Notes: generated from the letters alone by a model not told the origin. A stretch of DNA of 64,000 nt from Mesorhizobium sp. B2-3-4 (GCF_006442315.1 NZ_VFVY01000010.1:62001-126000), one strand, 5' to 3'. Shown: positions 1-11,041, counted from the first letter of the stretch. Numbers and translations: made by a program.

Positions 1-95
1 AGAGGCCGTAGTTTCACAGTCCCGGCAGTTCACACCGGCCGGCCTTTGCTCTACCAATATCTTGGTGCGGGCAAAGCCCGGCGGGAGGGTCAGCG

Positions 96-725
96 ATGCC
101 GAGTTTCGACAGCCTGTTCAATGCCTTCGTCACCATTCTCGTGACCATCGATCCGCCCGGCCTGGCGCCGCTGTTCCTGGCCGTGACGCGCGGCATGAAC
201 CGGGAAGAGCGCCAGCAGGTCTCTGTGCGCGCCTCGGTCATCGGTTTCCTGGTGATGGCGCTGTTCGCGATCGCCGGCGCCTCGATCCTGTCGGTGTTCG
301 GCATCACGCTGCCGGCCTTCCGCGTCGCCGGCGGCTTCCTCCTGTTCTTCATCGCCTTCGAAATGGTGTTCGAGCGCCGCCAGGACCGCAAGGAGAAGAT
401 CGGCGACGTCGCCATAACCAAGGACATGATCCACAACATCGCCGCCTTCCCGCTGGCGATCCCGCTGATCGCCGGCCCCGGCGCGATTTCGGCGACCGTG
501 CTGCTGTCGGGACATTTCGAAGGCTTTGCCGCCCAGGCTGCCCTGGTCGGCATCATCTTCGTCTGCCTCGTCATTACCTATCTGGTGTTCGTGCTTTCGG
601 AACGCATCGACCGCATCCTCGGCCAGACCGGCCGCTCGATCCTGACCCGCCTGCTCGGCGTTATCCTGGCGGCGCTGGCCGTGCAGTTCGTGGCGGACGG
701 CATCAAGGCATTGATGGTGGGATAA
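96..725 (+). CDS. MarC family integral membrane protein
   Basis: 209-residue polytopic inner-membrane protein of the MarC/NAAT family (UPF0056). Hydrophobic segments lie at about residues 8-28, 42-64, 68-88, 112-134, 142-164 and 182-205, giving the six helices expected of the family. The conserved early segment TIDPPGLAPLFL and the mid-protein IPLIAGPGAISA are both present. The start is supported by GGGAGGGT a few bases upstream. The family was once linked to multiple antibiotic resistance, but that role has been disputed and the substrate is not established. It is followed after 8 bp by a DUF4440-like gene that may share its transcript. Confidence 0.88.
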   Translation: MPSFDSLFNAFVTILVTIDPPGLAPLFLAVTRGMNREERQQVSVRASVIGFLVMALFAIAGASILSVFGITLPAFRVAGGFLLFFIAFEMVFERRQDRKEKIGDVAITKDMIHNIAAFPLAIPLIAGPGAISATVLLSGHFEGFAAQAALVGIIFVCLVITYLVFVLSERIDRILGQTGRSILTRLLGVILAALAVQFVADGIKALMVG

Positions 726-733
726 GGCTGGAA

Positions 734-1111
734 ATGGCTGTCGACCCCAGGATCGTCGAGCTGGAGCTAGCCTTGCTGGAGGCGCCAACCCGCTCGGACC
801 CGGATTTCCTCGACGCCGTCCTCGACGACGGCATGATCGAGTTCGGCAAGTCAGGCTACGTATACGACAAGCGATCAATCCTGACGGCGCTGACTGCCTC
901 GAAAGATCAGCCGGCGCCGGATGACAGCCTGGAGATGACGGACATTCGCACCGTTTTGCTGGCTGCCGAAGTCGTGCTTCTCACCTACCGCCTGCGCCCC
1001 AGGATGGAGAGCGCCATCGCGTCCCTGCGCAGCTCCATCTGGCAACGCAGCGACGGCGATTGGCGGCTGGTTTTCCACCAGGGAACCCCTGCAGCCCCAG
1101 CAGGGACATAA
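734..1111 (+). CDS. DUF4440 / NTF2-like protein
   Basis: 125-residue soluble protein. The pattern of an N-terminal helix (residues 6-14), a short DPDFLDAVLDDGMIEFGKSG turn, strands ending with IWQRSDGDWRLVFHQGTP is that of DUF4440/SnoaL-like NTF2-fold proteins. I chose the ATG at 734 because the open frame before it runs through marC in another frame and the NTF2 fold starts here. It begins 8 bp after marC. Family members include ketosteroid-isomerase-like enzymes and binding proteins; no catalytic residue can be assigned, so function is unknown. Confidence 0.75.
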   Translation: MAVDPRIVELELALLEAPTRSDPDFLDAVLDDGMIEFGKSGYVYDKRSILTALTASKDQPAPDDSLEMTDIRTVLLAAEVVLLTYRLRPRMESAIASLRSSIWQRSDGDWRLVFHQGTPAAPAGT

Positions 1112-1137
1112 CCCGGACGGCGCGGCAATCACCTGCC

Positions 1138-1569
1138 CTACTTCGCCGTCGTATCCACGACCTCGAAATCATGCGTAAGCGTGGCCGTCTTGGCCATCAT
1201 GGCCGAGGCCGAGCAATATTTGTCGATGGAAAGGTCGATCGCGCGCTTGACCTTGTCGCGCGACAGCGCCCGGCCCTTGACGATGAAATGCATGTGGATG
1301 CGCGTGAACACCTTCGGGTCGGTCTCGGCCCGGTCGGCATCGAGTTCGACGACGCAATCCTCGACCGCCTCGCGGCCCTTTTCCAGGATATGGACGACAT
1401 CATAGGCCGAGCAGCCGCCGGTGCCGATCAGCACCAGTTCCATCGGGCTCGGGCCCGGCGTCTTGCCTTCGGGGCTGGACGCCGTGCCCAGCACGAGCTT
1501 GTGACCGCTGCCGGACTCGCCCACAAAGGTGCGTTCCTCGACCCATTTTACCCGTGCTTTCATCGCCAT
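1138..1569 (-). CDS. OsmC family protein
   Basis: 143-residue OsmC/Ohr-fold protein. The two Cys expected of the family lie in GTGGCSAYDVVHIL (about residue 53) and in DKYCSASAMMAKTA (about residue 118). The family reduces organic hydroperoxides using this Cys pair, although the YhfA-like subgroup that this resembles (short, KARVKW start) has no firmly assigned substrate. Two ATGs two codons apart are possible starts; GAGAGGG lies 1 base from the first and 7 bases from the second, so translation may begin at 1563. It lies downstream of ssb on the same strand with a 127-bp gap. Confidence 0.83.
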   Translation of the reverse strand: MAMKARVKWVEERTFVGESGSGHKLVLGTASSPEGKTPGPSPMELVLIGTGGCSAYDVVHILEKGREAVEDCVVELDADRAETDPKVFTRIHMHFIVKGRALSRDKVKRAIDLSIDKYCSASAMMAKTATLTHDFEVVDTTAK

Positions 1570-1696
1570 ACCCTCTCAGTCCTTCAATCCCAGATCGACC
1601 CTTTCGATCCGAAATCAACAACGCAAAACCCCGAAAGTCCATGAGGGACCCTCGGGGTATGTCAAGCGCAGGCATTGGCCGTTGTACGGCTCGCGA

Positions 1697-2224
1697 TCAG
1701 AACGGGATTTCGTCGTCGAGTTCGCGCGACGAGCCGCCGCCACCGCCGCCCCTGGACCCACCGCCACCGCCGCCGCGGCTGAAACCTTCATTGGGGCCGG
1801 ACTGGCCGAAATCGGAGCCACGGCTGTTGCCGCCACCAGCATAGTTGCCGACCTGGCCGCCACCGCCCTCGCCGCGCGCGTCGAGCATCTGCAGTTCGCC
1901 GCGGAATCTCTGCAGCACGACTTCCGTCGTGTACTTGTCGGCACCGGTCTGGTCCTGCCATTTGCGGGTCTGCAGCTGGCCCTCGACATAGACCTTCATG
2001 CCCTTCTTCAGATACTGCTCCGCCACCTTGGCGATGCCTTCATTGAAGATGACGACATTGTGCCACTCGGTCTTTTCCTTGCGCTCGCCGGAATTCTTGT
2101 CGCGCCAGCTTTCCGACGTCGCAATACGGATGTTGACGACCGGCTCGCCCGAGTTCAGGCGGCGGATTTCAGGGTCGGCGCCGAGATTGCCGACCAGAAT
2201 GACCTTATTGACGCTACCCGCCAT
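1697..2224 (-). CDS. ssb: Single-stranded DNA-binding protein
   Basis: 175-residue SSB. Residues 1-110 form the OB fold (begins MAGSVNKVILVGNLGADPE). This is followed by a long Gly/Arg/Ser-rich linker (about residues 115-165) and the acidic tip DDEIPF, which binds partner repair and replication proteins in known SSBs. GGAG lies 7 bases before the ATG. A perfect LexA box lies about 100 bp upstream, and a TTGACA-type -35 is positioned so that the -10 touches that box, so SOS control is likely. uvrA, the other SOS gene, lies about 3 kb away on the other strand. Confidence 0.97.
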   Translation of the reverse strand: MAGSVNKVILVGNLGADPEIRRLNSGEPVVNIRIATSESWRDKNSGERKEKTEWHNVVIFNEGIAKVAEQYLKKGMKVYVEGQLQTRKWQDQTGADKYTTEVVLQRFRGELQMLDARGEGGGGQVGNYAGGGNSRGSDFGQSGPNEGFSRGGGGGGSRGGGGGGSSRELDDEIPF

Positions 2225-2325
2225 GATATTTCTCCGCGCTTATCCGAAACAAATTTTTGTCGCAGCACCTTACAGGCTGACGACGTCAACCGCCTGCCAA
2301 GGCTGGCTTTTCCCACAAGGTTTTT

Positions 2326-2340
2326 GTTCCCTTTTCGTTC
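2326..2340 (-). promoter_or_regulatory. LexA (SOS) box upstream of ssb
   Basis: GTTC-CCTTTTC-GTTC is a perfect match to GTTC-N7-GTTC, the LexA operator of alphaproteobacteria. Read toward ssb it is GAACGAAAAGGGAAC. Just upstream on that strand are TTGACA (2366-2361) and a TATAGG-like -10 (2345-2340) with a rather short 15-bp spacer, which would place the box at about the transcription start. The match is seen directly; LexA binding is inferred. Confidence 0.8.
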
Positions 2341-2451
2341 CTATATGCACTGCCACTGATTGTCAAGGAATGGCAGCAATGCCCCTGACGACGCATATGG
2401 GGTTCAAAACGGGGCTTGCCAAATCAATAAGTATCGACTTATGTTTTTGCC

Positions 2452-2766
2452 ATGATCGAAGCCGAGATTTTCCGCGCCCTGGCCGACCCGACACGCCGTG
2501 CCGTGTTCGAGCGTCTGGCGGCCACCGAGATGAGCGTGTCGGAACTGCGCAGCGGCCTGACGGTGTCGCAACCGGCCGTGTCCCAGCATCTGGCCGTCCT
2601 GCGGGGCGCCGGCCTCGTGGTCGAACGTCGGGCCGGCCGCAACGCCTACTATCGCGCCGATCCCCAGGGGCTTGCGCCGCTGCTCTCCTGGATCGAGCGC
2701 TATCGCACGTTCTGGCCGGAGCGCATCGAAAGGCTGAAGACCGTTTTGAAGGACATGGATCAATGA
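2452..2766 (+). CDS. ArsR-family transcriptional regulator
   Basis: 104-residue winged-helix protein. The helix-turn-helix spans about residues 28-55 (SVSELRSGLTVSQPAVSQHLAV) followed by the wing VVERRAGRNAYYRAD. It has no metal-binding CxC motif, so it belongs to the ArsR subgroup that is usually coupled to an SRPBCC/AHSA1 partner, as here. Its TGA overlaps the partner's ATG (ATGA at 2763-2766), implying translational coupling. Regulators of this subgroup usually control their own operon; the signal is unknown. Confidence 0.9.
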   Translation: MIEAEIFRALADPTRRAVFERLAATEMSVSELRSGLTVSQPAVSQHLAVLRGAGLVVERRAGRNAYYRADPQGLAPLLSWIERYRTFWPERIERLKTVLKDMDQ

Positions 2767-3248
2767 ACGACCGGAACGAAGTCACACCGGATGCGCTCGA
2801 ATTCGAATATGACCTTGCCGAGCCGCCGGAGAAGGTGTGGCGGGCGCTGACCGTGCCGGAACTGCTCGCCGCCTGGATGATGCCCAACGATATCAGGCCG
2901 CGGACTGGCAACCGCTTCGCCTTCGCCGGGCCTGACGCCGCGATCGAATGCGAGATCCTGGACGCCGAGCCCGAGCGCCTGCTGCGCTATTCCTGGCGTG
3001 AGCAGTCGAGGGATACCGCGCGGCAGGATCCGCTCGACAGCACCGTCACCTTCACGCTCGCCCGCACGGCTTCGGGCGGCACGCATCTGCGCATTGTCCA
3101 TGACGGCTTTGCCAAGAAGGCTATGCCCGTGGTTGCGATGGCCGGTGCCGGCTGTCGGCTTTCGCTGGGGGTGCGGCCACTTGGAATGCGACCACTTGGA
3201 AAGCCCTGCGTCGCGAACACGCCATACCGTCTGGCGCGCGCGGCCTGA
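2763..3248 (+). CDS. SRPBCC (AHSA1-like) domain protein
   Basis: 161-residue START/Bet v1-fold protein of the AHSA1 (Aha1 C-terminal) family. The diagnostic early segment YDLAEPPEKVWRALTVPELLAAWMMP is at about residues 14-40, and TVTFTLARTASGGTHLRIVHDGF at about residues 92-114. The C-terminal 40 residues are unusual: they contain an in-frame 15-bp tandem duplication (3173-3187 and 3188-3202) that gives RPLGM-RPLGK. A small indel history there cannot be excluded. Partner of the overlapping ArsR gene; ligand unknown. Confidence 0.85.
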   Translation: MNDRNEVTPDALEFEYDLAEPPEKVWRALTVPELLAAWMMPNDIRPRTGNRFAFAGPDAAIECEILDAEPERLLRYSWREQSRDTARQDPLDSTVTFTLARTASGGTHLRIVHDGFAKKAMPVVAMAGAGCRLSLGVRPLGMRPLGKPCVANTPYRLARAA

Positions 3249-3272
3249 ACACGGAAAAACCGGAGAACAAAA

Positions 3273-3878
3273 ATGAGCGGTGTTGCCAGTCTGGTGCCAA
3301 TGGTGATCGAGCAATCGAGCCGCGGCGAACGCGCCTTCGACATTTTCTCGCGGCTGCTGCGCGAGCGTATCGTCTTCATCAATGGCGAAATAAACGACGA
3401 CGTGTCGGCGCTGGTCTGCGCTCAGCTCCTGTCGCTGGAGTCGGATAATCCCGACAAGGAGATCTCGCTCTACATCAACTCGCCGGGCGGCATGGTGACC
3501 AGCGGCTTCGCCATCTACGACACGATGCAATATATCAGCTGCCCGGTCTCGACCGTGTGCATGGGATTTGCGGCATCGATGGGATCGTTCCTGCTGATGG
3601 CGGGCACGCCGGGGCGCCGCATCGCGCTGCCCAACGCAACCATCCTGCTGCATCAGCCGCTGGGCGGTTTTCAGGGCCAGGCTTCCGACATCCAGCGGCA
3701 TGCCGAACGCATCGGCCAAACCAAGCGCCACATGACCGAACTCTACGCCCAGCATTGCGGACGCAGCTACGAGGAAGCCGAACGCACGCTGGACCGCGAC
3801 CATTTCATGACCGCGCGCGAGGCCCAGGCATGGGGTATCGTCGACCATGTCTTCGACACCCGCAAAAAGGCGGCGTAG
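3273..3878 (+). CDS. clpP: ATP-dependent Clp protease proteolytic subunit (ClpP paralogue)
   Basis: 201-residue serine protease subunit. The triad is visible: Ser102 in GFAASMGS, His127 in LLHQP and Asp176 in the LDRDHFM segment. The ring assembles with ClpA or ClpX to degrade unfolded or tagged proteins. Rhizobia carry several ClpP copies; the classic one sits beside clpX and lon, so this lone copy is probably a secondary ClpP. GGAGA lies 6 bases before the ATG. It begins only 24 bp after the AHSA1 gene, suggesting a shared transcript with the ArsR regulator. Confidence 0.93.
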   Translation: MSGVASLVPMVIEQSSRGERAFDIFSRLLRERIVFINGEINDDVSALVCAQLLSLESDNPDKEISLYINSPGGMVTSGFAIYDTMQYISCPVSTVCMGFAASMGSFLLMAGTPGRRIALPNATILLHQPLGGFQGQASDIQRHAERIGQTKRHMTELYAQHCGRSYEEAERTLDRDHFMTAREAQAWGIVDHVFDTRKKAA

Positions 3879-3955
3879 GCCCGCGGCAAGGTCAAACTCG
3901 AAGATTTGACGATGGCGGACTGGTTCCGGTGCCGCCACGTCCCTATAACAGGAGA

Positions 3956-4258
3956 ATGACCGACACGCTTCGATCCAGACCGTCGCACCGTGCCATGGCC
4001 GCCATGGCGCTCGCCATCGCCGGCCTTGTGTCCAGCTCGGCGCTTGCCGACGACGCCTCGTCAGCGACGCAGAAAGGCGCCCTGCCCGGCGTAAACAGCG
4101 ATTATCGCATCGCCAAGCCGGCACCGCAGCCAGAACCCGACGACGCCTTCCCCAGCAGCGGTAACGGCCAGTTCAAGATTGGCGATACCGATGTCAGGAT
4201 TGGCGGCAGCATAACCATCGATATGGGAACGGGCGGAACCAGGATTCCGAACCACTGA
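3956..4258 (+). CDS. Small exported protein, unknown function
   Basis: 100-residue protein with a signal peptide: basic start (MTDTLRSRPSHR), hydrophobic core AMAALALAIAG-like at about residues 14-26, then SSALADD with likely cleavage after ALA at about residue 30. The mature part is Pro/Asp-rich, then ends with a Gly-rich beta-like segment (FKIGDTDVRIGGSITIDMGTGG). AGGAG lies just before the ATG. No domain recognised. Probably periplasmic. Confidence 0.7.
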   Translation: MTDTLRSRPSHRAMAAMALAIAGLVSSSALADDASSATQKGALPGVNSDYRIAKPAPQPEPDDAFPSSGNGQFKIGDTDVRIGGSITIDMGTGGTRIPNH

Positions 4259-4416
4259 TCTCTCTGCTTCGCGGTTGCCGGGATCGCAAAATACCTATGG
4301 CGCTATGTTGAAGACCCGCGGCGATCGGCCGGGACGTTCTTGAGCGTCATTCCATGGTCCGCGCCACGTCGCTGCGCCCAGGGAAGGCGGGACGCTTGGC
4401 CAATTCCTCAAAATGT

Positions 4417-4451
4417 AAGCCCCGCCACTGCTTGGCAGAATGACGGGGCTT
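4417..4451. terminator. Extended hairpin, possible terminator
   Basis: AAGCCCCG (4417-4424) pairs with CGGGGCTT (4444-4451), and an inner CTGC-TTG-GCAG stem stacks within. Only three T residues follow on the plus strand, so as a terminator it is weak. It could instead be part of a small RNA. Confidence 0.45.
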
Positions 4452-4927
4452 TCATGGATATCAAATCCAATTTGCCGGGAGTGTACTGCCGGCGTTAGAT
4501 TTCGGATGCTTCGCGGCATTCAGCCGACGATCCGACCAACAGTCTCTGATTTTGGGGGATACGGCAGGTCACGGTTTGTCGGGTGGCGCAAACGCTGAAC
4601 CCTGGCACTTATGCCTGCCGCGGCTCCAACGAGACGTGGAGCCCTGGGGGACTGTCCGGTGGCGTCATGCTCCGCTCCTTTTGTCCGTTGCGACATTGTC
4701 GTCGCGAAGCGCAAATCGCAAATGCCTGCGGCGTCTCGCAGGCCGCCTTGGGGCGGCGAGGCCATCGAAAGACGGCCGGCTTCGCTGACGTGGAAAGACT
4801 GCTCCCATGAGCCGCCGGCGTCAACCTTCAATAGCCGGTTACCGAAAAATGTGATCGCCGGGAGCTTACGTCAGGGTCAGTTTCCCAACCTTGCCTGTCA
4901 GTTTCTGCACAGCTTTGTCAGGAGCGT

Positions 4928-4942
4928 GTTCGGCCTTTGTTC
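4928..4942 (+). promoter_or_regulatory. LexA (SOS) box upstream of uvrA
   Basis: GTTC-GGCCTTT-GTTC is a perfect GTTC-N7-GTTC match, 151 bp before the uvrA start codon. UvrA is a standard SOS gene in alphaproteobacteria, so LexA control is a firm inference. A TTGTCA at 4914-4919 could be the -35. Confidence 0.82.
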
Positions 4943-5092
4943 TTTCCGCTTGCCCCTTCGCGCGAAAGGCGGTTAAACGACTTGGTCGAGAAGTGTGGTG
5001 TCTCTCGACGTGGCGGCGAAAATACCTACATAGGGGATGGTCGGGGAAACCCGCCAATCTCACAAATTCCAGATCTGAGGCGGCGACCTGAC

Positions 5093-8010
<2,918 letters not shown>

Positions 8011-8014
<4 letters not shown>

Positions 8015-8424
8015 TGGCGACCAACGGTATCATTTCACATCAAAGCCGCTTCGGCGTGGCCGAAACCATCGATCGGCTGGCTGAAATTGTGGCTCGCGCC
8101 GGACTGCGTGTGTTCGCCCGCATCGATCACGCGGCCGGCGCAAGTGAAATCGGCGCGGCGCTGCGGCCGACCGAACTGCTGATCTTCGGCAACCCGAAGG
8201 GCGGCACGCCGCTGATGCAGGACCAGCAGATTGCCGGCATCGATCTGCCTGTGAAAGCGCTGGCCTGGGAAGATGAACAGGGCCAAGTCTGGCTGTCCTA
8301 CAATGATACGCATTGGCTGGCTGAACGCCACGGGCTCGGCGATGCCAGCCGCGATGCCGTCGCTGCGATTGCCGCCGGCATGGAGAAGGTGATAGCGGCC
8401 GCCGCCGGGATGAATCGATCATGA
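8011..8424 (+). CDS. DUF302 domain protein
   Basis: 137-residue soluble protein. The DUF302 core is visible: SRFGVAETIDRLAEIVARAGLRVFARIDHAAGA (residues 12-44), the LLIFGNPKGGTPLMQ signature (about residues 56-70) and the DLPVKALAWEDEQGQVWLSYND segment. The structural family binds small ligands or acts as dimeric domain, but no function is set. The ATG overlaps the uvrA stop and the TGA overlaps the next ATG, so it is translationally coupled on both sides. Confidence 0.85.
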
Positions 8425-8885
8425 GGCTCGCCCGGCACGAAGATCTCGCCGCGATCGTCGCGCTGACGCAGGCGGCCTACGCACCCTACAACGCCATACT
8501 CGACGCGCCACCGATCCCGGTTACCGAGGACTACGCCCCACGCATCGCCCAGGGCGAGGTCTGGCTTCTGGAGAGCGGCGGCGACCTTGCCGGGCTGATC
8601 ACGCTGGAACGCCATCCCGATCACGCGATGATCTTCTCGGTCGCCGTCGCTCCCGGCTTCCAGGGCAAGGGATTCGGCATCGCGCTGCTCAATCATGCGG
8701 ATAAACAAGCGCGTCTGTGGGGGTTGCCCGAGGTGCGGCTCTACACCAACGCGAAAATGGAGCGGAACATCGCGCTCTATCTCGCTTATGGCTATCGGGA
8801 AACGGGCCGTCGGCCCAATCCATATCGGCCGGGATGGGTACTCGTCGACATGGCCAGACCGGTCGACGGGATCGGGACGGCCTGA
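8421..8885 (+). CDS. GNAT family N-acetyltransferase
   Basis: 154-residue GNAT-fold acetyltransferase. The acetyl-CoA motif A is at about residues 72-92: FSVAVAPGFQGKGFGIALLNHA, with the Q-x-x-G-x-G pyrophosphate loop. Motif B, LYTNAKMERNIALYLAYGYRETGR, follows at residues 113-136. The acceptor is unknown. Overlaps DUF302 by four bases (ATGA) as the third gene of the uvrA unit. Confidence 0.9.
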   Translation: MRLARHEDLAAIVALTQAAYAPYNAILDAPPIPVTEDYAPRIAQGEVWLLESGGDLAGLITLERHPDHAMIFSVAVAPGFQGKGFGIALLNHADKQARLWGLPEVRLYTNAKMERNIALYLAYGYRETGRRPNPYRPGWVLVDMARPVDGIGTA

Positions 8886-8908
8886 ATTCCGAACTTGGGA
8901 GGACGACA

Positions 8909-9715
8909 ATGAGCAAATCGGGAACAATCCGCTCGGGCATGGGCGGCTGGACCTTCGAGCCCTGGGACACGTCCTTCTACCCCGACAAGCTGTCGAAAGC
9001 CAAACAGCTGCAATATGCTAGCCGGCAAGTGCCGAGCATCGAGGTCAACGGCACCTATTATTCCTCCTTCAAGGAGCCGACGTTCGTTAAATGGGCCAAT
9101 GAGGCGCCGGACGGTTTCGTCTATTCGCTGAAAGGCAACCGCTTCGTCACCAACCGGCGCGTGCTGGGCGAAGCCGGCGAATCGATGATGCGTTTTCTCG
9201 GTTCCGGCGTGGCGGCACTCGGCGAAAAACTCGGCCCGATCCTGTGGCAGTTCGCGCCGACCAAGAAATTCGATCCGGATGATTTCGAAGCGTTTCTGAA
9301 ACTGCTGCCGGAAAAACAGGACGGCGTCGCTTTGCGCCACGCGCTCGAAGTGCGCAACGACAGCTTCATCGTACCCGAATTCGCCGCTCTCGCGCGCAAA
9401 TACAGGGCGGCGATCGTCTATGCCGACCATGCCAAATATCCCGACATCGCCGATATCACGGGCGATTTCATCTATGCGCGGCTGCAGACCGGCTCGGACG
9501 ACAATCCCGATTGCTACACGCCGAAGGGCCTCGACGAATGGGCAGCGCGCGTGAAAACCTGGGCGCAGGGCAAGCAGCCGGCCGATTTGCGCCGTGCCGA
9601 TCCGGCGACGGACGCACCGGTCAAGCCCAGGGACGTCTTCGTCTACTTCATCACCGAGGGCAAGGTGCGCGCGCCTTTCGGGGCGATGGCGTTGATGAAG
9701 CGGGTAGCCGACTGA
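8909..9715 (+). CDS. DUF72 family protein (TIM-barrel fold)
   Basis: 268-residue protein of the YecE/DUF72 family. It begins with the typical IRSGMGGWTFEPWDTSFYP and has VPSIEVNGTYYSSF (about residues 47-60) and FVYFITEGKVRAPFGAMAL near the C-terminus. The family has a TIM-barrel structure and no settled biochemical role. GGGAGGACGAC before the ATG at 8909 fixes the start. It follows the GNAT gene by 23 bp and may belong to the same transcript. Confidence 0.88.
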   Translation: MSKSGTIRSGMGGWTFEPWDTSFYPDKLSKAKQLQYASRQVPSIEVNGTYYSSFKEPTFVKWANEAPDGFVYSLKGNRFVTNRRVLGEAGESMMRFLGSGVAALGEKLGPILWQFAPTKKFDPDDFEAFLKLLPEKQDGVALRHALEVRNDSFIVPEFAALARKYRAAIVYADHAKYPDIADITGDFIYARLQTGSDDNPDCYTPKGLDEWAARVKTWAQGKQPADLRRADPATDAPVKPRDVFVYFITEGKVRAPFGAMALMKRVAD

Positions 9716-9892
9716 GAAAGCATCAGCGGGTTTCCAGGCTCACACTGTTGGTGCATCGCCTTTGCGTTTTGCACGTGGCGGAGCCGCTATTGGCGGCATC
9801 TTCGCCATGATCGTAACCTTATTGACACTTCCTTGCTGCATGAATGCATCGACGCCAAGCCGCAGAGCTGGAACCGGCAGGGAAAGAGGGGC

Positions 9893-11041
9893 ATGTCGCT
9901 CGACTACACTTCGCTTCTGCTGGCTGTCGGGTTCTCGGCCGCCTGCCTGAGCCTGACATTGTTTGGCATGTGGCTGACCGCCCGCTCCGAGCGGTTTCTA
10001 CTGACCTGGGCGATCAGCCTGGTATTCGTGGTCGGCGATATTTTTATCTATGACGCCTATATCGACATGCCCGGGCGCCTGCTCGGCGTCGCCACCTCGG
10101 CGTTCCTGCTGATCGGCTTTTCGGCCATGCTGGGTGCCGCCTATCAGTTTCGGACCGGGGGTTCGCCGCTGCCGCGGTCGCTGTGGGGTTGCGCTTCCCT
10201 GGTGGTAGCGTTGCCTCCCATGGCTTTGGGCTATGACGGCCTCGGCTTCATGTTCGAGAACATGTTCGCCGCCTTGCTCCTGTTCGCCACGGCGTTCGAA
10301 TACTGGAGAGGCCGCGATGAGGCGCCCGCCCTGACGATTGGCATCACCGCGCTCTATTCGGCCACGGCCATGTCCTTCGCGCTCTGCGCCATGGTTCTCG
10401 CCTGGGATGGCAAACTGATCCTGGGACACGCACCAAGCAACTGGGCCGAGGAGCTCAGCCTCATCGTGGTTATCGCCAGCATGACGGGTATTGGCGCGCT
10501 CTCGCTAGCCCTCAACCAGGGGCGCCTGGCGAGGCACCATCATCGCAATGCCCTCACCGATCCCCTGACCGGCCTGCTCAACCGGCGCGCTCTGTTCGAC
10601 ATGCACGGCCATGTCCCTGTCGGCGCCTTCACCGCGGTGGTCGTCTTCGACCTCGATAACTTCAAAGCCATCAACGACGAATTCGGCCACGCCACCGGCG
10701 ACGAGGTGCTGAAGGTGTTCGCCGGGGAGCTCGCCGGCAATCTTCGCCAGACCGATGTTGCCGCACGCATGGGCGGCGAGGAATTCGCACTTGTGCTGAA
10801 ACGCACTCTGCCGGAGACGGTCGAGGAAGCGGCCGAGCGCATTCGTACGGCTTTCGCAATGCGCCTGATAGAAACCGAAACCGGTTCCCTGAGCTGCACC
10901 GTCAGCGCCGGCTTTGCGTTTGGCAGCAAGGAAGGACTCAGCTTCGACAAGGTGCTCAGCGCTGCCGACAAGGCGCTCTACGACGCCAAGCGTGGCGGCC
11001 GCAACCGCGTCACCGCCTCTCCATTCCGGCGCGCGAGCTGA
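9893..11041 (+). CDS. Membrane-bound diguanylate cyclase (GGDEF)
   Basis: 382-residue protein. Six or more hydrophobic helices fill residues 5-205, forming an uncharacterised membrane sensor region. The GGDEF domain follows (about residues 215-375): TDPLTGLLNRR, DLDNFKAINDEFGHATGDEVL, the active loop GGEEF, and the inhibitory I-site RQTD exactly five residues before it. So it is predicted to be an active, feedback-inhibited cyclic-di-GMP synthase. ATG at 9893 is preferred over an upstream start at 9833 because AAAGAGGGG precedes it and the membrane region starts there. A TTGACA at 9822-9827 could be a -35. Confidence 0.92.
   Translation: MSLDYTSLLLAVGFSAACLSLTLFGMWLTARSERFLLTWAISLVFVVGDIFIYDAYIDMPGRLLGVATSAFLLIGFSAMLGAAYQFRTGGSPLPRSLWGCASLVVALPPMALGYDGLGFMFENMFAALLLFATAFEYWRGRDEAPALTIGITALYSATAMSFALCAMVLAWDGKLILGHAPSNWAEELSLIVVIASMTGIGALSLALNQGRLARHHHRNALTDPLTGLLNRRALFDMHGHVPVGAFTAVVVFDLDNFKAINDEFGHATGDEVLKVFAGELAGNLRQTDVAARMGGEEFALVLKRTLPETVEEAAERIRTAFAMRLIETETGSLSCTVSAGFAFGSKEGLSFDKVLSAADKALYDAKRGGRNRVTASPFRRAS

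Larger units (their letters stand above)
4259..5092. other. 835-bp gap before uvrA
   Basis: No convincing gene. It contains a 35-nt extended hairpin at 4417-4451, a 19-codon minus-strand open frame with a strong Shine-Dalgarno at 4609-4668, and the uvrA SOS box at 4928-4942. Composition between about 4300 and 5050 is less GC-biased than the flanking genes. I looked for tRNA, tmRNA, RNase P RNA and SRP RNA signatures and found none. Confidence 0.6.

Noticed and set aside
41..79. Hairpin GGCCTTTGC/GCAAAGCCC before marC
   Set aside because: Imperfect 8 of 9 pairing with a long loop; not convincing as a regulatory element.
1554..1844. Pro-rich plus-strand frame opposite ssb
   Set aside because: Run of prolines is the complement of the Gly-rich SSB linker.
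3121..3248. Frameshift near the end of the AHSA1 gene
   Set aside because: The last 40 residues look odd and other frames stay open, but the duplication is in frame and the frame ends with a normal stop and spacing to clpP, so a frameshift is not established.
4259..5092. tmRNA, RNase P RNA, SRP RNA or tRNA in the gap before uvrA
   Set aside because: No tag peptide codons, no GAGGAAAGTCC-type core and no T-loop GGTTCGA-type motif found.
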